Shown one piece after another: positions 1-8,065 of a stretch of DNA of 64,000 nucleotides (positions are counted from its first letter, which is position 1; each line of letters opens with the position of its first letter). The notes below the pieces were generated by a model. That model searched no databases and was not told the origin of the DNA. It saw only the letters and a program-made list of their open reading frames with translations. The stretch is taken from the NCBI RefSeq assembly GCF_016834655.1, contig NZ_JAENHP010000004.1:620001-684000 (forward strand), given 5' to 3'. This DNA comes from Paractinoplanes ovalisporus. GTDB taxonomy: Bacteria; Actinomycetota; Actinomycetes; Mycobacteriales; Micromonosporaceae. Both the position numbers and the translations under genes were made by a program.

Positions 1-840
1 GTTGTCCCGGGCCAGCTCGAGGATCGCCGCACCGCCGAAGAGGTCTTGCAGATCGAGCTTGCGGTGCGTGGAATCGGGTGAGTAGAGCGGCATGTAGCCG
101 ATCTCGCCGGCGCCGCCCCGCGCACCGCGCAGCAGCGTGCCGGCCATGTCGATGGCGAGACCGAGGCCTTCCTCGCCCAGCCACAGCAGGGCGAAACCCT
201 CGGCGTCACGGCCCACGCCACGCCGCCGCTCGGCGATCGCGGCCAGGTTGACGTCGTTGTCGACACCCACGTCGGTGCCGAGTGCGGCCGCCAGTTGCGG
301 CACCAGGCCCGTACGCCCGAACCCAGGCACGTCGACGTGGCGGATGGTCTCGGTGTGCGGGTCGTAGGAGCCGGCCACGCCGAACTGCACATGGCGAATC
401 CGCTCGGCCGGGACGCCGGCCTCCTCGCGCAGCTTGGCGACGACGTCGACCAGGGCGGTCAGCGGGTCGGTGGTGAGGAAGTCGATGCGGGCCTCGACGC
501 GCCCGCGGACCGAGCCGGTGAGATCGCAGAGCGCCGCGACCACCGACGGGGCGCCGCTCGCGCCGATGTCCCGCACGGACACCGCCGCCGCGTACGCCGC
601 GTCCGGGTTGGCGTTGTAGATCTCCGCGTTCGGCCCCGGCCGGCCGCTGTTGTGGCCGACCACGTTGACCAGGCCGGCGTCGGTGAGGCGGCGCAGCACC
701 TCGGAGATGGTGGGGGTCGACAGGGCCGTGAGCTTCCGGAGATCGGCCCGCGTGAGCATGCCGGGGTCCAGCAGGTGGGCCAGGGCCGCGCTCTCGTTCA
801 TGGCGCGCAGCAGCTTTGACGAACCGGCCAGACGGGTCAC
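1..840 (-). CDS. csnR: ROK-family repressor, CsnR-like (C-terminus beyond window)
   Basis: The minus-strand frame encodes an N-terminal winged helix-turn-helix (about residues 1-65, with STPTISEVLRRLTDAGLV) followed by a ROK sugar-kinase-like fold containing VDNDVNLAAIAERR and GAGEIGYMPL. It runs off the left edge after 280 codons, where ROK repressors are usually 380-400 aa. The start is GTG at 840, the only ATG or GTG start below an in-frame stop at 882-880. The gene is divergent from a GH46 chitosanase. In Streptomyces the ROK repressor CsnR controls chitosanase and chito-oligosaccharide uptake, so the arrangement suggests the same job. The ROK family call is firm; the CsnR assignment is inferred from context. 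Confidence 0.8.
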   Translation of the reverse strand, partial: MTRLAGSSKLLRAMNESAALAHLLDPGMLTRADLRKLTALSTPTISEVLRRLTDAGLVNVVGHNSGRPGPNAEIYNANPDAAYAAAVSVRDIGASGAPSVVAALCDLTGSVRGRVEARIDFLTTDPLTALVDVVAKLREEAGVPAERIRHVQFGVAGSYDPHTETIRHVDVPGFGRTGLVPQLAAALGTDVGVDNDVNLAAIAERRRGVGRDAEGFALLWLGEEGLGLAIDMAGTLLRGARGGAGEIGYMPLYSPDSTHRKLDLQDLFGGAAILELARDN

Positions 841-879
841 GGCGGCTCCCGGGAGCGTGTCGACTGATTGGCAAACTGA

Positions 880-890
880 CTAACAGTTAG
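880..890. promoter_or_regulatory. candidate ROK operator palindrome
   Basis: CTAACAGTTAG is a perfect 11-bp palindrome about 40 bp upstream of the ROK start. Its TAACAGTT half recurs at 978-985 inside the chitosanase promoter, so one repressor could cover both divergent promoters. Inferred from symmetry and position only. Confidence 0.45.
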
Positions 891-963
891 CCCGGACGGT
901 AGGCGGGCCGGTCGAGGGTGTCAAGGGCCCGAGGCTCAGCGTAGAGCAGTCGATCGAAGCCTA

Positions 964-992
964 TTGATAAACCTATTTAACAGTTGTAGCGT
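964..992 (+). promoter_or_regulatory. putative chitosanase promoter
   Basis: A -35-like TTGATA (964-969) and a -10-like TAGCGT (987-992) are separated by 17 bp. The TAACAGTT motif shared with the palindrome at 880-890 lies in the spacer at 978-985, which suits repression by blocking polymerase. Confidence 0.4.
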
Positions 993-1045
993 CTCTCCTC
1001 GTCGCGCGCGCCATCCCCACGAATCCCCCCTCTGCGAGGAGCGCC

Positions 1046-2242
1046 ATGAAACGCGCCATCTACGCTGCCGTCGCGCTGGCCGTCCCCAGTGCTGCCCTGA
1101 TCGTCGGGCTGCTCCCGGCCAGTGCCGCGACCGCGGGTCCGATCAAGGGCCTGGGCGGCAAATGTGTCGACGTCGCGGCCGCCGGCACGGCCAACGGCAC
1201 CGCCATCCAGCTCTACGACTGCAACGGCTCGGCCGCCCAGCAATGGACGGTCGGCAACACCGACGGCAGCATCCGGGCCCTCGGCAAGTGCCTCGACGTG
1301 ACCGCCGCGTCCACCGCCAACGGCGCCAAGATTCAGCTGTACGACTGCAACGGCACCGGGGCGCAGAAGTGGTCGGCCTCGGCCTCCGGTGGAACTCTGG
1401 TCAATTCGGGCAGCGGCAAGTGCCTGGATGTCACCGGCAGCAGCACCGCCAACGCCACCCGCCTGCAGATCTGGACCTGCTCGACCGCCGCCAACCAGAA
1501 GTGGACGTTGCCCGGCGGCACGACTTCCCCGACCACTCCCTCGGGAACCAACTTGGACAATCCGGCCAAGAAGGACGTCGCGATGCAGATCGTGTCGGCC
1601 GCCGAGAACTCGTCGCTCGACTGGCGGGCCCAGTTCCGCTACATCGAGGACATCGGCGACGGGCGCGGCTACACGGCCGGCATCATCGGGTTCTGCTCGG
1701 GCACCGGTGACATGCTCGAACTGGTCGAGGCCTACACCGCCGCCGTCCCCGGCAACGTGCTGGCCAAATACCTGCCCGCGCTGCGCAACGTGAACGGTAC
1801 GGACTCGCACGCGGGACTCGACCCGAACTTCACCAACGACTGGCGTACGGCGGCCGCCGACTCCCGTTTCCAGGCCGCGCAGGAGGCCGAGCGCGACCGC
1901 GTCTACTTCAACCCGTCGGTGCGGGACGGCAAGTCGGACGGCGTACGGGCTCTGGGTCAGTTCGCCTATTACGACGCCGCGGTGATGCACGGCTACGAGG
2001 GCATGCGGGCCATCCGCTCGCAGGCGCTGAAGCGCGCGAAGCCCCCGGCGCAGGGCGGCGACGAGCGTACGTGGCTCAACGTGTTCCTCGACGAGCGCGT
2101 GATCGAGATGAAGAAGGAGGAGGCGCACTCGGACACGTCCCGTGTGGACACGGCCCAGCGTCGCTTCCTCAACAACGGCAACTTCGACCTGAACACGCCG
2201 CTGGACTTCGCCGTCTACGGCGAGGCCTTCCACATCGGCTGA
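1046..2242 (+). CDS. csn: secreted chitosanase with ricin-type lectin domain (GH46)
   Basis: A 398-aa exported enzyme that hydrolyses chitosan outside the cell. A signal peptide (residues 1-28) precedes a ricin-B trefoil lectin domain (about 33-155) with three QxW repeats at W67, W109 and W153. A Thr/Ser/Pro linker leads to a GH46 domain (about 170-398). That domain matches the Streptomyces N174 enzyme around both catalytic residues: Glu187 in AENSSLDW and Asp205 in IGDGRGYT correspond to N174 Glu22 and Asp40. GAGGAG lies just upstream of the ATG. The N-terminal lectin is an addition to the usual single-domain enzyme and probably binds carbohydrate. A ROK repressor gene is divergent, and a GC-rich hairpin follows the stop. 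Confidence 0.93.
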   Translation: MKRAIYAAVALAVPSAALIVGLLPASAATAGPIKGLGGKCVDVAAAGTANGTAIQLYDCNGSAAQQWTVGNTDGSIRALGKCLDVTAASTANGAKIQLYDCNGTGAQKWSASASGGTLVNSGSGKCLDVTGSSTANATRLQIWTCSTAANQKWTLPGGTTSPTTPSGTNLDNPAKKDVAMQIVSAAENSSLDWRAQFRYIEDIGDGRGYTAGIIGFCSGTGDMLELVEAYTAAVPGNVLAKYLPALRNVNGTDSHAGLDPNFTNDWRTAAADSRFQAAQEAERDRVYFNPSVRDGKSDGVRALGQFAYYDAAVMHGYEGMRAIRSQALKRAKPPAQGGDERTWLNVFLDERVIEMKKEEAHSDTSRVDTAQRRFLNNGNFDLNTPLDFAVYGEAFHIG

Positions 2243-2261
2243 GCTTCCATCCCGGGGATCA

Positions 2262-2293
2262 GAGGCCGGGGCCGCCACGGCGGTTCCGGCCTC
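2262..2293 (+). terminator. hairpin terminator after chitosanase gene
   Basis: GAGGCCGG (2262-2269) pairs with CCGGCCTC (2286-2293), with more GC pairing inside. There is no T-tract, which is common for actinobacterial terminators. It lies 20 bp after the stop codon. Confidence 0.6.
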
Positions 2294-2417
2294 GCCGCGG
2301 TCGTTCGGTCTAAGCCCGCTCCGGCATGTCCTTGCCACGCGACAATTTGCGGCCGGCCCCTCAAGATCCGCGCGCCTGGTGAACGGGAGCCCGATGCAGA
2401 ACCGGGTCAAGATCCGC

Positions 2418-2482
2418 GCGCCGTTCCAATACGCCATTCCGAGACGCCATTCCAGGACGCCATTCCAAGATCGCGATTCCTC
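2418..2482. repeat. 13-bp tandem repeat, about five copies
   Basis: Three near-identical units starting ACGCCATTCC lie at 2431, 2444 and 2457, exactly 13 bp apart. Degenerate copies flank them at 2418 and 2470. TCAAGATC words at 2361, 2407 and 2481 bracket the array, and the 16-mer from 2361 recurs at 2407. The array lies in the 412-bp gap between the chitosanase gene and the next gene. No gene is evident in that gap. Confidence 0.8.
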
Positions 2483-2571
2483 AAGATCAGCTGTACGGCC
2501 ATCCCAAACCCCCACCCACCTCGGGGACCTGGGCGGGGAAGCTACGCCGCTGTCAAGCTGGCGGTGCTCGG

Positions 2572-2612
2572 TTGTCCACAGGCAGCGACCGGCCGAAACT
2601 CGGATGTCCACA
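2572..2612 (+). promoter_or_regulatory. pair of DnaA-box-like sequences
   Basis: TTGTCCACA (2572-2580) equals the consensus DnaA box of high-GC actinobacteria. ATGTCCACA (2604-2612) differs at one base, 32 bp away on the same strand. Two boxes are too few for an origin, so they may titrate DnaA or be chance. Confidence 0.35.
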
Positions 2613-2641
2613 GGCGGTCCGTGCGGCCGGCCGGTGGTGAG

Positions 2642-2647
2642 TAGGTT
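2642..2647 (+). promoter_or_regulatory. -10 box, leaderless start of gene at 2655
   Basis: TAGGTT ends 7 nt before the ATG at 2655 and there is no Shine-Dalgarno, so transcription probably begins at or next to the A of the ATG. This decides the start against the longer upstream reading. Confidence 0.55.
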
Positions 2648-2654
2648 GTCCGGC

Positions 2655-3356
2655 ATGGTGGATCTAGTGATCGCGGTCGTTGCGGTGATCGTGCTCATCG
2701 GCGTGGCCGTTGTGCTGGTGCGGGGTGAGCGACCGAGCCCGGTCCGCCTGGTCGCCGCCCTGGCCGTCGCCGTCCTGGCCGCGGGGGCCTTCGCCGTCTC
2801 GCTCTATCGCAGCCAGACCGGCGACGATTCCGAGCCGGCCGCGTTGCCCCGGGTCATCGGTTCCGCCGGGCCGGATGCGTCGACCGGGGTCGTCGGCTCG
2901 ACAGCGCCCGCTCAGCAGGGCCTGGGCACGGCCGTCGTGAAGGTCGAGATCCCGATGAGCACGGCGTCGAAGTATCCGCAGGGTGCGGTGTGGCTCGACC
3001 CGCCGCGCGCCGGCACGGATCCGTACACGGGGGACATCTCGCTGCTCTGCGCGACGCCGGGCAAGAACGACACCGTGCAGAACTGCACGGGCTCCGACCA
3101 GCGGATCTGGAGCGCCGAACCACTCGAGGGGCGGGCCACGATCGGGCCGGCGAGCGGGGATCCGTTCGCCGACCCGGCCGCCTGCGACGAGAGCAACGGG
3201 GTCAAGTATCAGGACGGCTATCTCGAACTGGCCGCGGGCAAGGCGTACTGCCTGCACAAGGACGAGGGCACGGTGGCCCTCCGGGTTCCCGCCTTCCCGG
3301 CCGAGAAGCCGCTCCCGGCCCGGCTCCTGGTCGAGATGGCGGTGCTGACCGGCTGA
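2655..3356 (+). CDS. membrane-anchored protein of unknown function
   Basis: A 233-aa protein I do not recognise. Two hydrophobic helices (about residues 2-22 and 30-50) are followed by a linker rich in Ser, Pro and Ala and a roughly 150-residue globular region. That region contains four cysteines (LLCATPG, QNCTG, ACDES, YCLHKD) that could form two disulphides if it is extracytoplasmic. An open frame continues upstream to 2379 but crosses the 13-bp repeats and does not look like protein. The ATG at 2655, with a -10 hexamer 7 nt upstream, is therefore the better start. It converges on hmgA and has no operon partner. Confidence 0.75.
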   Translation: MVDLVIAVVAVIVLIGVAVVLVRGERPSPVRLVAALAVAVLAAGAFAVSLYRSQTGDDSEPAALPRVIGSAGPDASTGVVGSTAPAQQGLGTAVVKVEIPMSTASKYPQGAVWLDPPRAGTDPYTGDISLLCATPGKNDTVQNCTGSDQRIWSAEPLEGRATIGPASGDPFADPAACDESNGVKYQDGYLELAAGKAYCLHKDEGTVALRVPAFPAEKPLPARLLVEMAVLTG

Positions 3357-3379
3357 AACGGGAAGCCCATTAGCCGCCG

Positions 3380-4537
3380 TCAGCGGTTCCACGTCCAGGC
3401 GTAGGCGGTGTCTTCGACCGCCAGCGCGGCGTCGCACAGGTCGAGCGGGCGGAACGTGTCGACCATGACCGCCAGCTCGTCGAACGCCTCGACGCCGAGG
3501 GCCCGCTCGACGGCTCCGGGCTGGGGGCCGTGGGTGAAGCCGGACGGGTGCAGCGAGATCGAGCCCTGGTCGATGCCGGAACCGCGGCGGGCCTCGTAGT
3601 TGCCGCCGGTATAGAACATCATCTCGTCGGAGTCGACGTTGTGATGGTTGTACGGCACGGGGATCGCCAGCGGGTGGTAGTCGACCTTGCGCGGCACGAA
3701 CGAGCAGACCACGAAGTTCGGGCCCTCGAACGTCTGGTGCACGGGCGGCGGCTGGTGCACCCGGCCGGTGATCGGCTCGAAGTCGTGGATCGAGAACGCC
3801 CACGGGTAGAGGCAGCCGTCCCAGCCGACCACGTCGAACGGGTGGTGGGCGTAGACATGCCGGGTCCAGCCGGCCCGGTGTTTGACCAGCACCTCGACGT
3901 CGGTCTCGTCGACCTGCAGCGGCGCCGCGGGGGCGCGCTGGTCGCGTTCGCAGTAGGGCGCGTGTTCGAGGAACTGGCCGCGCACCGACAGGTAACGCTT
4001 CGGCGGTCCGATGTGGCCGGTGGCCTCGATCGTCAGCAGCCGGGCCGGGCCGTCGACCGGCACGATCCGGTGCACGACCGAGGTCGGGATGATCACGTAG
4101 TCGCCGGTGCCGGCGTCAAGTGTGCCGAACGTGGTCTCGACGACCACCCGACCGTCCTCGATGTACAGCATCTCGTCGCCGACGGCGTCGCGGTAGAGCG
4201 GCGACGGGCGGTCGGCGACCGCGTACCCGATGCGGACGTCGTCGTTGGCCATCAGCGGGTGGCGGCCGAGCACCGCGTCGGCCGGACCGGCGTCGAGCTT
4301 GTGTGTACGCAGATGCCGCGGCTTCAACGGCAGGTTGGGCGACCGGGTCAGTTTCGGCGCCTCGTACGTCTCGGCTGACACGATCGCGGTCGGCGCGTGC
4401 CGGTGGTAGAGCAGCGAGGAATCGGACGAGAAGCCTTCCTGTCCCATCAACTCCTCGGCATAGAGTCCGCCGTCGGGGCGTCTGAACTGCGTGTGCCGCT
4501 TGTGGGGCACCTCGCCGACGCTGCGGTAGTAGGGCAT
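3380..4537 (-). CDS. hmgA: homogentisate 1,2-dioxygenase
   Basis: This 385-aa Fe(II) enzyme opens the ring of homogentisate to maleylacetoacetate in tyrosine and phenylalanine degradation. The C-terminal cupin carries the expected iron ligands: His299 and Glu305 in HHNVDSDEM and His336 in GFTHGPQPG. The protein is shorter than the 430-450 aa typical of proteobacterial and animal forms. GGAGG lies 6 nt before the ATG at 4537, which favours it over an in-frame GTG at 4549. It is divergent from an unknown gene and fahA across a 74-bp gap containing the inverted repeat CGCTTC-tc-GAAGCG (4580-4593), a candidate operator. hppD lies 10 kb away. Confidence 0.95.
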   Translation of the reverse strand: MPYYRSVGEVPHKRHTQFRRPDGGLYAEELMGQEGFSSDSSLLYHRHAPTAIVSAETYEAPKLTRSPNLPLKPRHLRTHKLDAGPADAVLGRHPLMANDDVRIGYAVADRPSPLYRDAVGDEMLYIEDGRVVVETTFGTLDAGTGDYVIIPTSVVHRIVPVDGPARLLTIEATGHIGPPKRYLSVRGQFLEHAPYCERDQRAPAAPLQVDETDVEVLVKHRAGWTRHVYAHHPFDVVGWDGCLYPWAFSIHDFEPITGRVHQPPPVHQTFEGPNFVVCSFVPRKVDYHPLAIPVPYNHHNVDSDEMMFYTGGNYEARRGSGIDQGSISLHPSGFTHGPQPGAVERALGVEAFDELAVMVDTFRPLDLCDAALAVEDTAYAWTWNR

Positions 4538-4579
4538 CGTTGCCTCCACCTAAAATCAGACATACTGGACGTGGTTGTC

Positions 4580-4593
4580 CGCTTCTCGAAGCG
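4580..4593. promoter_or_regulatory. candidate operator between hmgA and the fahA operon
   Basis: A perfect 6-bp inverted repeat CGCTTC-tc-GAAGCG lies just upstream of the -10 hexamer at 4599 and inside the divergent hmgA promoter region. The regulator is unknown. Confidence 0.35.
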
Positions 4594-4598
4594 TCCAT

Positions 4599-4604
4599 TA
4601 GGTT
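4599..4604 (+). promoter_or_regulatory. -10 box, leaderless start of gene at 4612
   Basis: TAGGTT ends 7 nt before the GTG at 4612. There is no ribosome-binding site between them. Confidence 0.5.
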
Positions 4605-4611
4605 CGGAATC

Positions 4612-5457
4612 GTGTCAACGCTGGTGCCTCCGCTCTTCGCCGGGCTGGTGGACGACGCGTCTCTGCTGCCGCCGAGTCCCACCGGCGTCGCCGAGGCCGT
4701 CGCCAAGCACGACGAGCACCGTGCGGGCTGGTTCGCCGGCCTGCTCGGTCCGCTGCTCGTGCCCGCCTCGCTGATCGGCGCCGACCTGCGCGCCCATGAT
4801 CTGCCGGCCGCGCTGGTCGGCGACGTCAGCGTCAGTGCCGTGCCGGTCGCGGTCGAGAAACTGCGCGCGGCCGGGGCCCGGGTGCAACATCTGGAGGCCG
4901 CGGTCGCCCGTCGTGGTGAGGATCCGCAGCCCGGCCTGGCCGACCTGCGCGCGCTGGCGCAGAGCGACAAAGACCTGCGGGTGTACGCCGAGATCCCGCT
5001 CAGCTGGGGTCTGCTGGCCGCCCTGGACACGGTCGCCCAGGCCCGCGCCGACGGCCTGGCCATGGCCCCCAAGTTCCGGGTCGGCGGGCTCGCGGCCGAG
5101 CTGTTCCCGACCCCGGTCGAGCTGGCCGCCGTGCTCTGCGCCTGCCGCGACCGTGACCTGCCGTTCCGGCTCGCCGCGGGTCTGCGCCACGCGATCCGGC
5201 ACACCGACCCCGAGACCGGCTTCACCCATCACGGCTTCCTCAACGTGCTGACCGCGTCGATCAGCGCGCAGGACGGCGGCGAGGTCGCCGAGGTGGCCGA
5301 GGTGCTGGCCGCGACCCATCCGGTGCCGCTCGTCGAGGCGTGCCGGGCCCGGCGGGCCGAACCCCGGCCGCTGTTCGTCGGTTTCGGCGCGGCCAACGTG
5401 GTCGAGCCGCTCACCGAGCTGGTGCGGCTGGGGCTGATCAACGGGGGGTTCGAGTGA
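4612..5457 (+). CDS. uncharacterised protein linked to tyrosine catabolism
   Basis: A 281-aa protein with no recognised motif. It is soluble, with no signal peptide or membrane segment. The alternation of short hydrophobic strands with helices (PAALVGDVSVSAVPV, RVYAEIPLSWG, DGLAMAPKFRVGG, PFRLAAGLRHAIRH) resembles a TIM-barrel layout. It overlaps fahA by the four bases GTGA, so the two are translationally coupled. It is divergent from hmgA. The position suggests a role in converting maleylacetoacetate or fumarylacetoacetate. A cis-trans isomerase is the missing activity, but nothing in the sequence shows that. GTG at 4612 was chosen from the -10 spacing. Confidence 0.8.
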   Translation: MSTLVPPLFAGLVDDASLLPPSPTGVAEAVAKHDEHRAGWFAGLLGPLLVPASLIGADLRAHDLPAALVGDVSVSAVPVAVEKLRAAGARVQHLEAAVARRGEDPQPGLADLRALAQSDKDLRVYAEIPLSWGLLAALDTVAQARADGLAMAPKFRVGGLAAELFPTPVELAAVLCACRDRDLPFRLAAGLRHAIRHTDPETGFTHHGFLNVLTASISAQDGGEVAEVAEVLAATHPVPLVEACRARRAEPRPLFVGFGAANVVEPLTELVRLGLINGGFE

Positions 5458-6563
5458 GCGACGATGATGGCGGGTTCGGGCCCGACAATCTGCCGTACGG
5501 GGTGTTCAGCCGGCCCCGCGGCGAGCGGCGTATCGGCGTACGGCTGGGAACCGGTGTTGTTGATCTGTCGGCGCTCGGCGGACATCTGGCCCAGGCGTCG
5601 CTCAACCCGCTGATGGCGGCCGGCCGTCGGGAGTGGACGGCCGCGCGCGAGGCCGTGGTGGCGCACGTGGTGACCGGTCCGCCTGTCATCCCGCTGAGCG
5701 ACGTGACTATGCACCTGCCGTTCGAGGTCGCCGATTACACCGACTTCTATTCGTCCGAGCAGCACGCGTTGAACGTCTCGGCGATCCTGCGCCCCGATTC
5801 GCCCGGTCTGTCGCCGCAGTGGAAGCACCTGCCGATCGGCTATCACGGCCGGTCCGCGACCGTGGTCGTCTCGGGCACCCCGATCGTCCGGCCGTCGGGC
5901 CAGCTCGCCGAGGGCGTCTTCGGGCCCACGCGGCGGCTCGACGTCGAGGCCGAGGTCGGTTTTGTGGTCGGCACGCCGGGGCGGCGGATCGCGACCGACG
6001 ACTTCGCCGAGCACGTCTTCGGGGTCACTCTGGTCAACGACTGGTCGGCCCGTGACCTGCAGGCCTGGGAATACCGGCCGCTCGGCCCGTTCCTGGCCAA
6101 GTCGTTCGCGACCTCGGTGTCGCCGTGGGTGGTGCCGCTCGACGCGCTGGCCACCGTGCCGGCGCCGCCGCAGAGTCCGGAACCGCTCGGCTATCTGCTC
6201 CCGGCCGGGCCCGCGTTCGACCTGCGGCTGACCGTCGAATGGAACGACACCCTGGTCAGCACGCCACCGTTCGCCTCCATGTATTGGACCGCGGCCCAGC
6301 AGCTGGCCCATCTGACCAGCAACGGAGCTTCCGTACGCACGGGCGACCTCTATGCCTCGGGCACGGTCTCGGGGCCGGAGCGTGACCAGGTGGGCTCGTT
6401 CCTCGAACTGACCCGCAACGGCGCCGAGCCGGTCAAACTGGCCGACGGCACCCTGCGCGGCTTCCTCGAGAACGGCGACCGCGTACGGATCGCCGGCACC
6501 GCCCGCTCGGTCGCCGGGACCGAGATCTCGCTGGGCTCGGTTTCCGGCACGATCCTGCCGTGA
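5454..6563 (+). CDS. fahA: fumarylacetoacetase
   Basis: This 369-aa enzyme hydrolyses fumarylacetoacetate to fumarate and acetoacetate, the last step of the homogentisate pathway. It contains the family signatures DFYSSEQHALNVS, YHGRSATVVVSGTPI, the metal-binding DVEAEVGFVVG and VNDWSARDLQAWEYRPLGPF. The N-terminal region is about 40 residues shorter than in animal FAH. The GTG start overlaps the stop of the upstream unknown gene, and GGGGGGTT precedes it as ribosome-binding site. The fumarate produced could feed the class I fumarase encoded at 10939-12606. The assignment is secure. Confidence 0.95.
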   Translation: MSDDDGGFGPDNLPYGVFSRPRGERRIGVRLGTGVVDLSALGGHLAQASLNPLMAAGRREWTAAREAVVAHVVTGPPVIPLSDVTMHLPFEVADYTDFYSSEQHALNVSAILRPDSPGLSPQWKHLPIGYHGRSATVVVSGTPIVRPSGQLAEGVFGPTRRLDVEAEVGFVVGTPGRRIATDDFAEHVFGVTLVNDWSARDLQAWEYRPLGPFLAKSFATSVSPWVVPLDALATVPAPPQSPEPLGYLLPAGPAFDLRLTVEWNDTLVSTPPFASMYWTAAQQLAHLTSNGASVRTGDLYASGTVSGPERDQVGSFLELTRNGAEPVKLADGTLRGFLENGDRVRIAGTARSVAGTEISLGSVSGTILP

Positions 6564-6596
6564 GATGTGTCGTACCGTGTACCCGGGGGTGACGCT

Positions 6597-7055
6597 ATGT
6601 CGACGGTCGTGGTGACCCGCCTGATCGACGCGCCGGTCGCGGCGGTGTGGCAGGTGTTCACCGATCTGCATCGGCGCCGTGACTGGCTGACCGCCGTGAC
6701 CCGGGTCGAGGTGCGCACCCACGGGCCGTTCGGCGCGGGCACGGTGTGGCGCGAGACGCGCGGCATGGCCGACGGCGGCGAGGTCACCGAGGAGTTCCGG
6801 GTGCGCGAGTGCGAGGTGCCCGAGCGGTTTGTGGTCACCTCGCCCGGCATCGGCGCCGACTACCGCATGACATATTCGTTCGTTCCGGTCATCTCGGGCC
6901 GGCACCGCGGCGGCACGATGGTGACCGTGAAGCAGGACGGCTCGGCCACCGCTCCGGCCGGTCGCATCCTCGGGCTGATCTTCGGCGGGCTCGCGGCCGA
7001 GACCGCCGAGGGTGCATTGCGCCGTGACCTCGACGATCTGGCCGCGGTCGCCTGA
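6597..7055 (+). CDS. SRPBCC-fold protein (START/polyketide-cyclase-like)
   Basis: A 152-aa single-domain protein with the SRPBCC N-terminal pattern VVVTRLIDAPVAAVWQVFTD and a later DWLTAVTRVEV segment. The fold forms a deep hydrophobic cavity that binds lipids or aromatic ligands. Members include polyketide cyclases, coenzyme Q-binding proteins and many of unknown role. ATG at 6597 follows GGGGGT by 7 nt, so the upstream TTG-initiated reading is unlikely. It lies 33 bp after fahA on the same strand and could be co-transcribed. Ligand unknown. Confidence 0.8.
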   Translation: MSTVVVTRLIDAPVAAVWQVFTDLHRRRDWLTAVTRVEVRTHGPFGAGTVWRETRGMADGGEVTEEFRVRECEVPERFVVTSPGIGADYRMTYSFVPVISGRHRGGTMVTVKQDGSATAPAGRILGLIFGGLAAETAEGALRRDLDDLAAVA

Positions 7056-7057
7056 CA

Positions 7058-7063
7058 TAGGCT
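7058..7063 (+). promoter_or_regulatory. -10 box, leaderless start of gene at 7070
   Basis: TAGGCT lies 6 nt before the GTG at 7070. Confidence 0.45.
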
Positions 7064-7069
7064 TCCCGG

Positions 7070-8065
7070 GTGTCCCGGGTGCTGCTGCGATCTCTGGCGG
7101 CGCTCGTGCTCCTCGCCGTGGCCGGTCTGATCGGCTGGCGGGTGCTGGCCCCGGCCGAGGTGCTGTCGCCGGCCGCCACGCCCTATCCGAGCGCTTCCGT
7201 CTCGACCGCCCAGGTGACCGGCCGTACGAACATGGCGCCCTTGATCGTCGATGAGAGCCTGCGGGTCTACGCGGCCAAGCGGCAGGTGCGCGCGGACGGT
7301 CCGGTCGACGCCAAGAGCGTGAACACCGCCCGGTGGTCGCTGCGGCGCTGGCCGGCCGAGGTCTCCGGAGTCGTGGCGTCGGGGTCGACGGTGATCAGCC
7401 GCTGGTCCGACGGCCGTCTGATCGCGGTCGACGGGCGTACGGGAAAGGAACTCTGGACCGTCGCCACGGGACCGGACGCGCCGGGTTACGACGGGCACCG
7501 CACGGGCGCGTCGGTCGTCTGGGCGCCGGTGGATCTCTGGGTCGGTGGCGAGTTCGTGCTGGTCCGAGAGGGTCAAAGGCTTTCCGCGTACGGGGTGAGC
7601 TCCGGCGCCCGCGGGTGGAGCGTCGAGGTTCCGGCCGCGTGCACCGACGGATTCACCACCACGAGCGGGCAGTACGTCTGCGCCTCCGGGGCCTACGCGA
7701 TCTCCACGGGGGCGGCTGTCACGTCGTACGGGAACCAGCCTTTGACCTGTGCAGTCGGCCGCTCGATGTGTGCCGGTTCCGTTCCCGGTGACACGCCGCC
7801 GGGCACGCAACTGCTGGGAGTGTCGCGGGGGCGGCTGGTGGTGCTCACCGCCGAGCGGCATCTGCAGGTGATCCGGGGCGGGGCCGTCGTGGCGGACTTT
7901 CCGCTGGCTGTGGGCTCGGAGAAGCTGGACTGGAAGCCGGGCCGCTGGCAGGTCACCGACGACTGGGTGGCGATCGAGCGCCTCACGGCCGACGGTCCCG
8001 CCGACCCCGAGGCGCCCGAACACTACCTCACCGTCGACACCGTGATCATCGCGTCGCTGCGCTGA
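7070..8065 (+). CDS. membrane-anchored PQQ-like beta-propeller protein
   Basis: A 331-aa protein with an uncleaved N-terminal anchor (about residues 5-26) and an extracytoplasmic domain of beta-propeller repeats. The hallmark is LIAVDGRTGKELWTV, where a blade ends in a Gly-x-x-x-Trp strand. Four cysteines (ACTDG, YVCAS, LTCAVG, MCAGS) fit an oxidising compartment. PQQ-binding residues are not evident, so a structural or binding role is more likely than a dehydrogenase. The window also encodes a similar protein at 12677-13981 and a propeller fused to Hsp70 at 31894-34734. Its last codons lie in the first copy of a 38-bp tandem repeat. Confidence 0.8.
   Translation: MSRVLLRSLAALVLLAVAGLIGWRVLAPAEVLSPAATPYPSASVSTAQVTGRTNMAPLIVDESLRVYAAKRQVRADGPVDAKSVNTARWSLRRWPAEVSGVVASGSTVISRWSDGRLIAVDGRTGKELWTVATGPDAPGYDGHRTGASVVWAPVDLWVGGEFVLVREGQRLSAYGVSSGARGWSVEVPAACTDGFTTTSGQYVCASGAYAISTGAAVTSYGNQPLTCAVGRSMCAGSVPGDTPPGTQLLGVSRGRLVVLTAERHLQVIRGGAVVADFPLAVGSEKLDWKPGRWQVTDDWVAIERLTADGPADPEAPEHYLTVDTVIIASLR

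Noticed and set aside
2572..2612. Replication origin
   Set aside because: Only two boxes occur, with no dnaA, dnaN, parAB or AT-rich unwinding region nearby.
2379..2654. N-terminal extension of the membrane protein at 2655
   Set aside because: The frame is open but crosses the 13-bp tandem repeats, reads as low-information sequence, and a -10 box sits 7 nt before the inner ATG.
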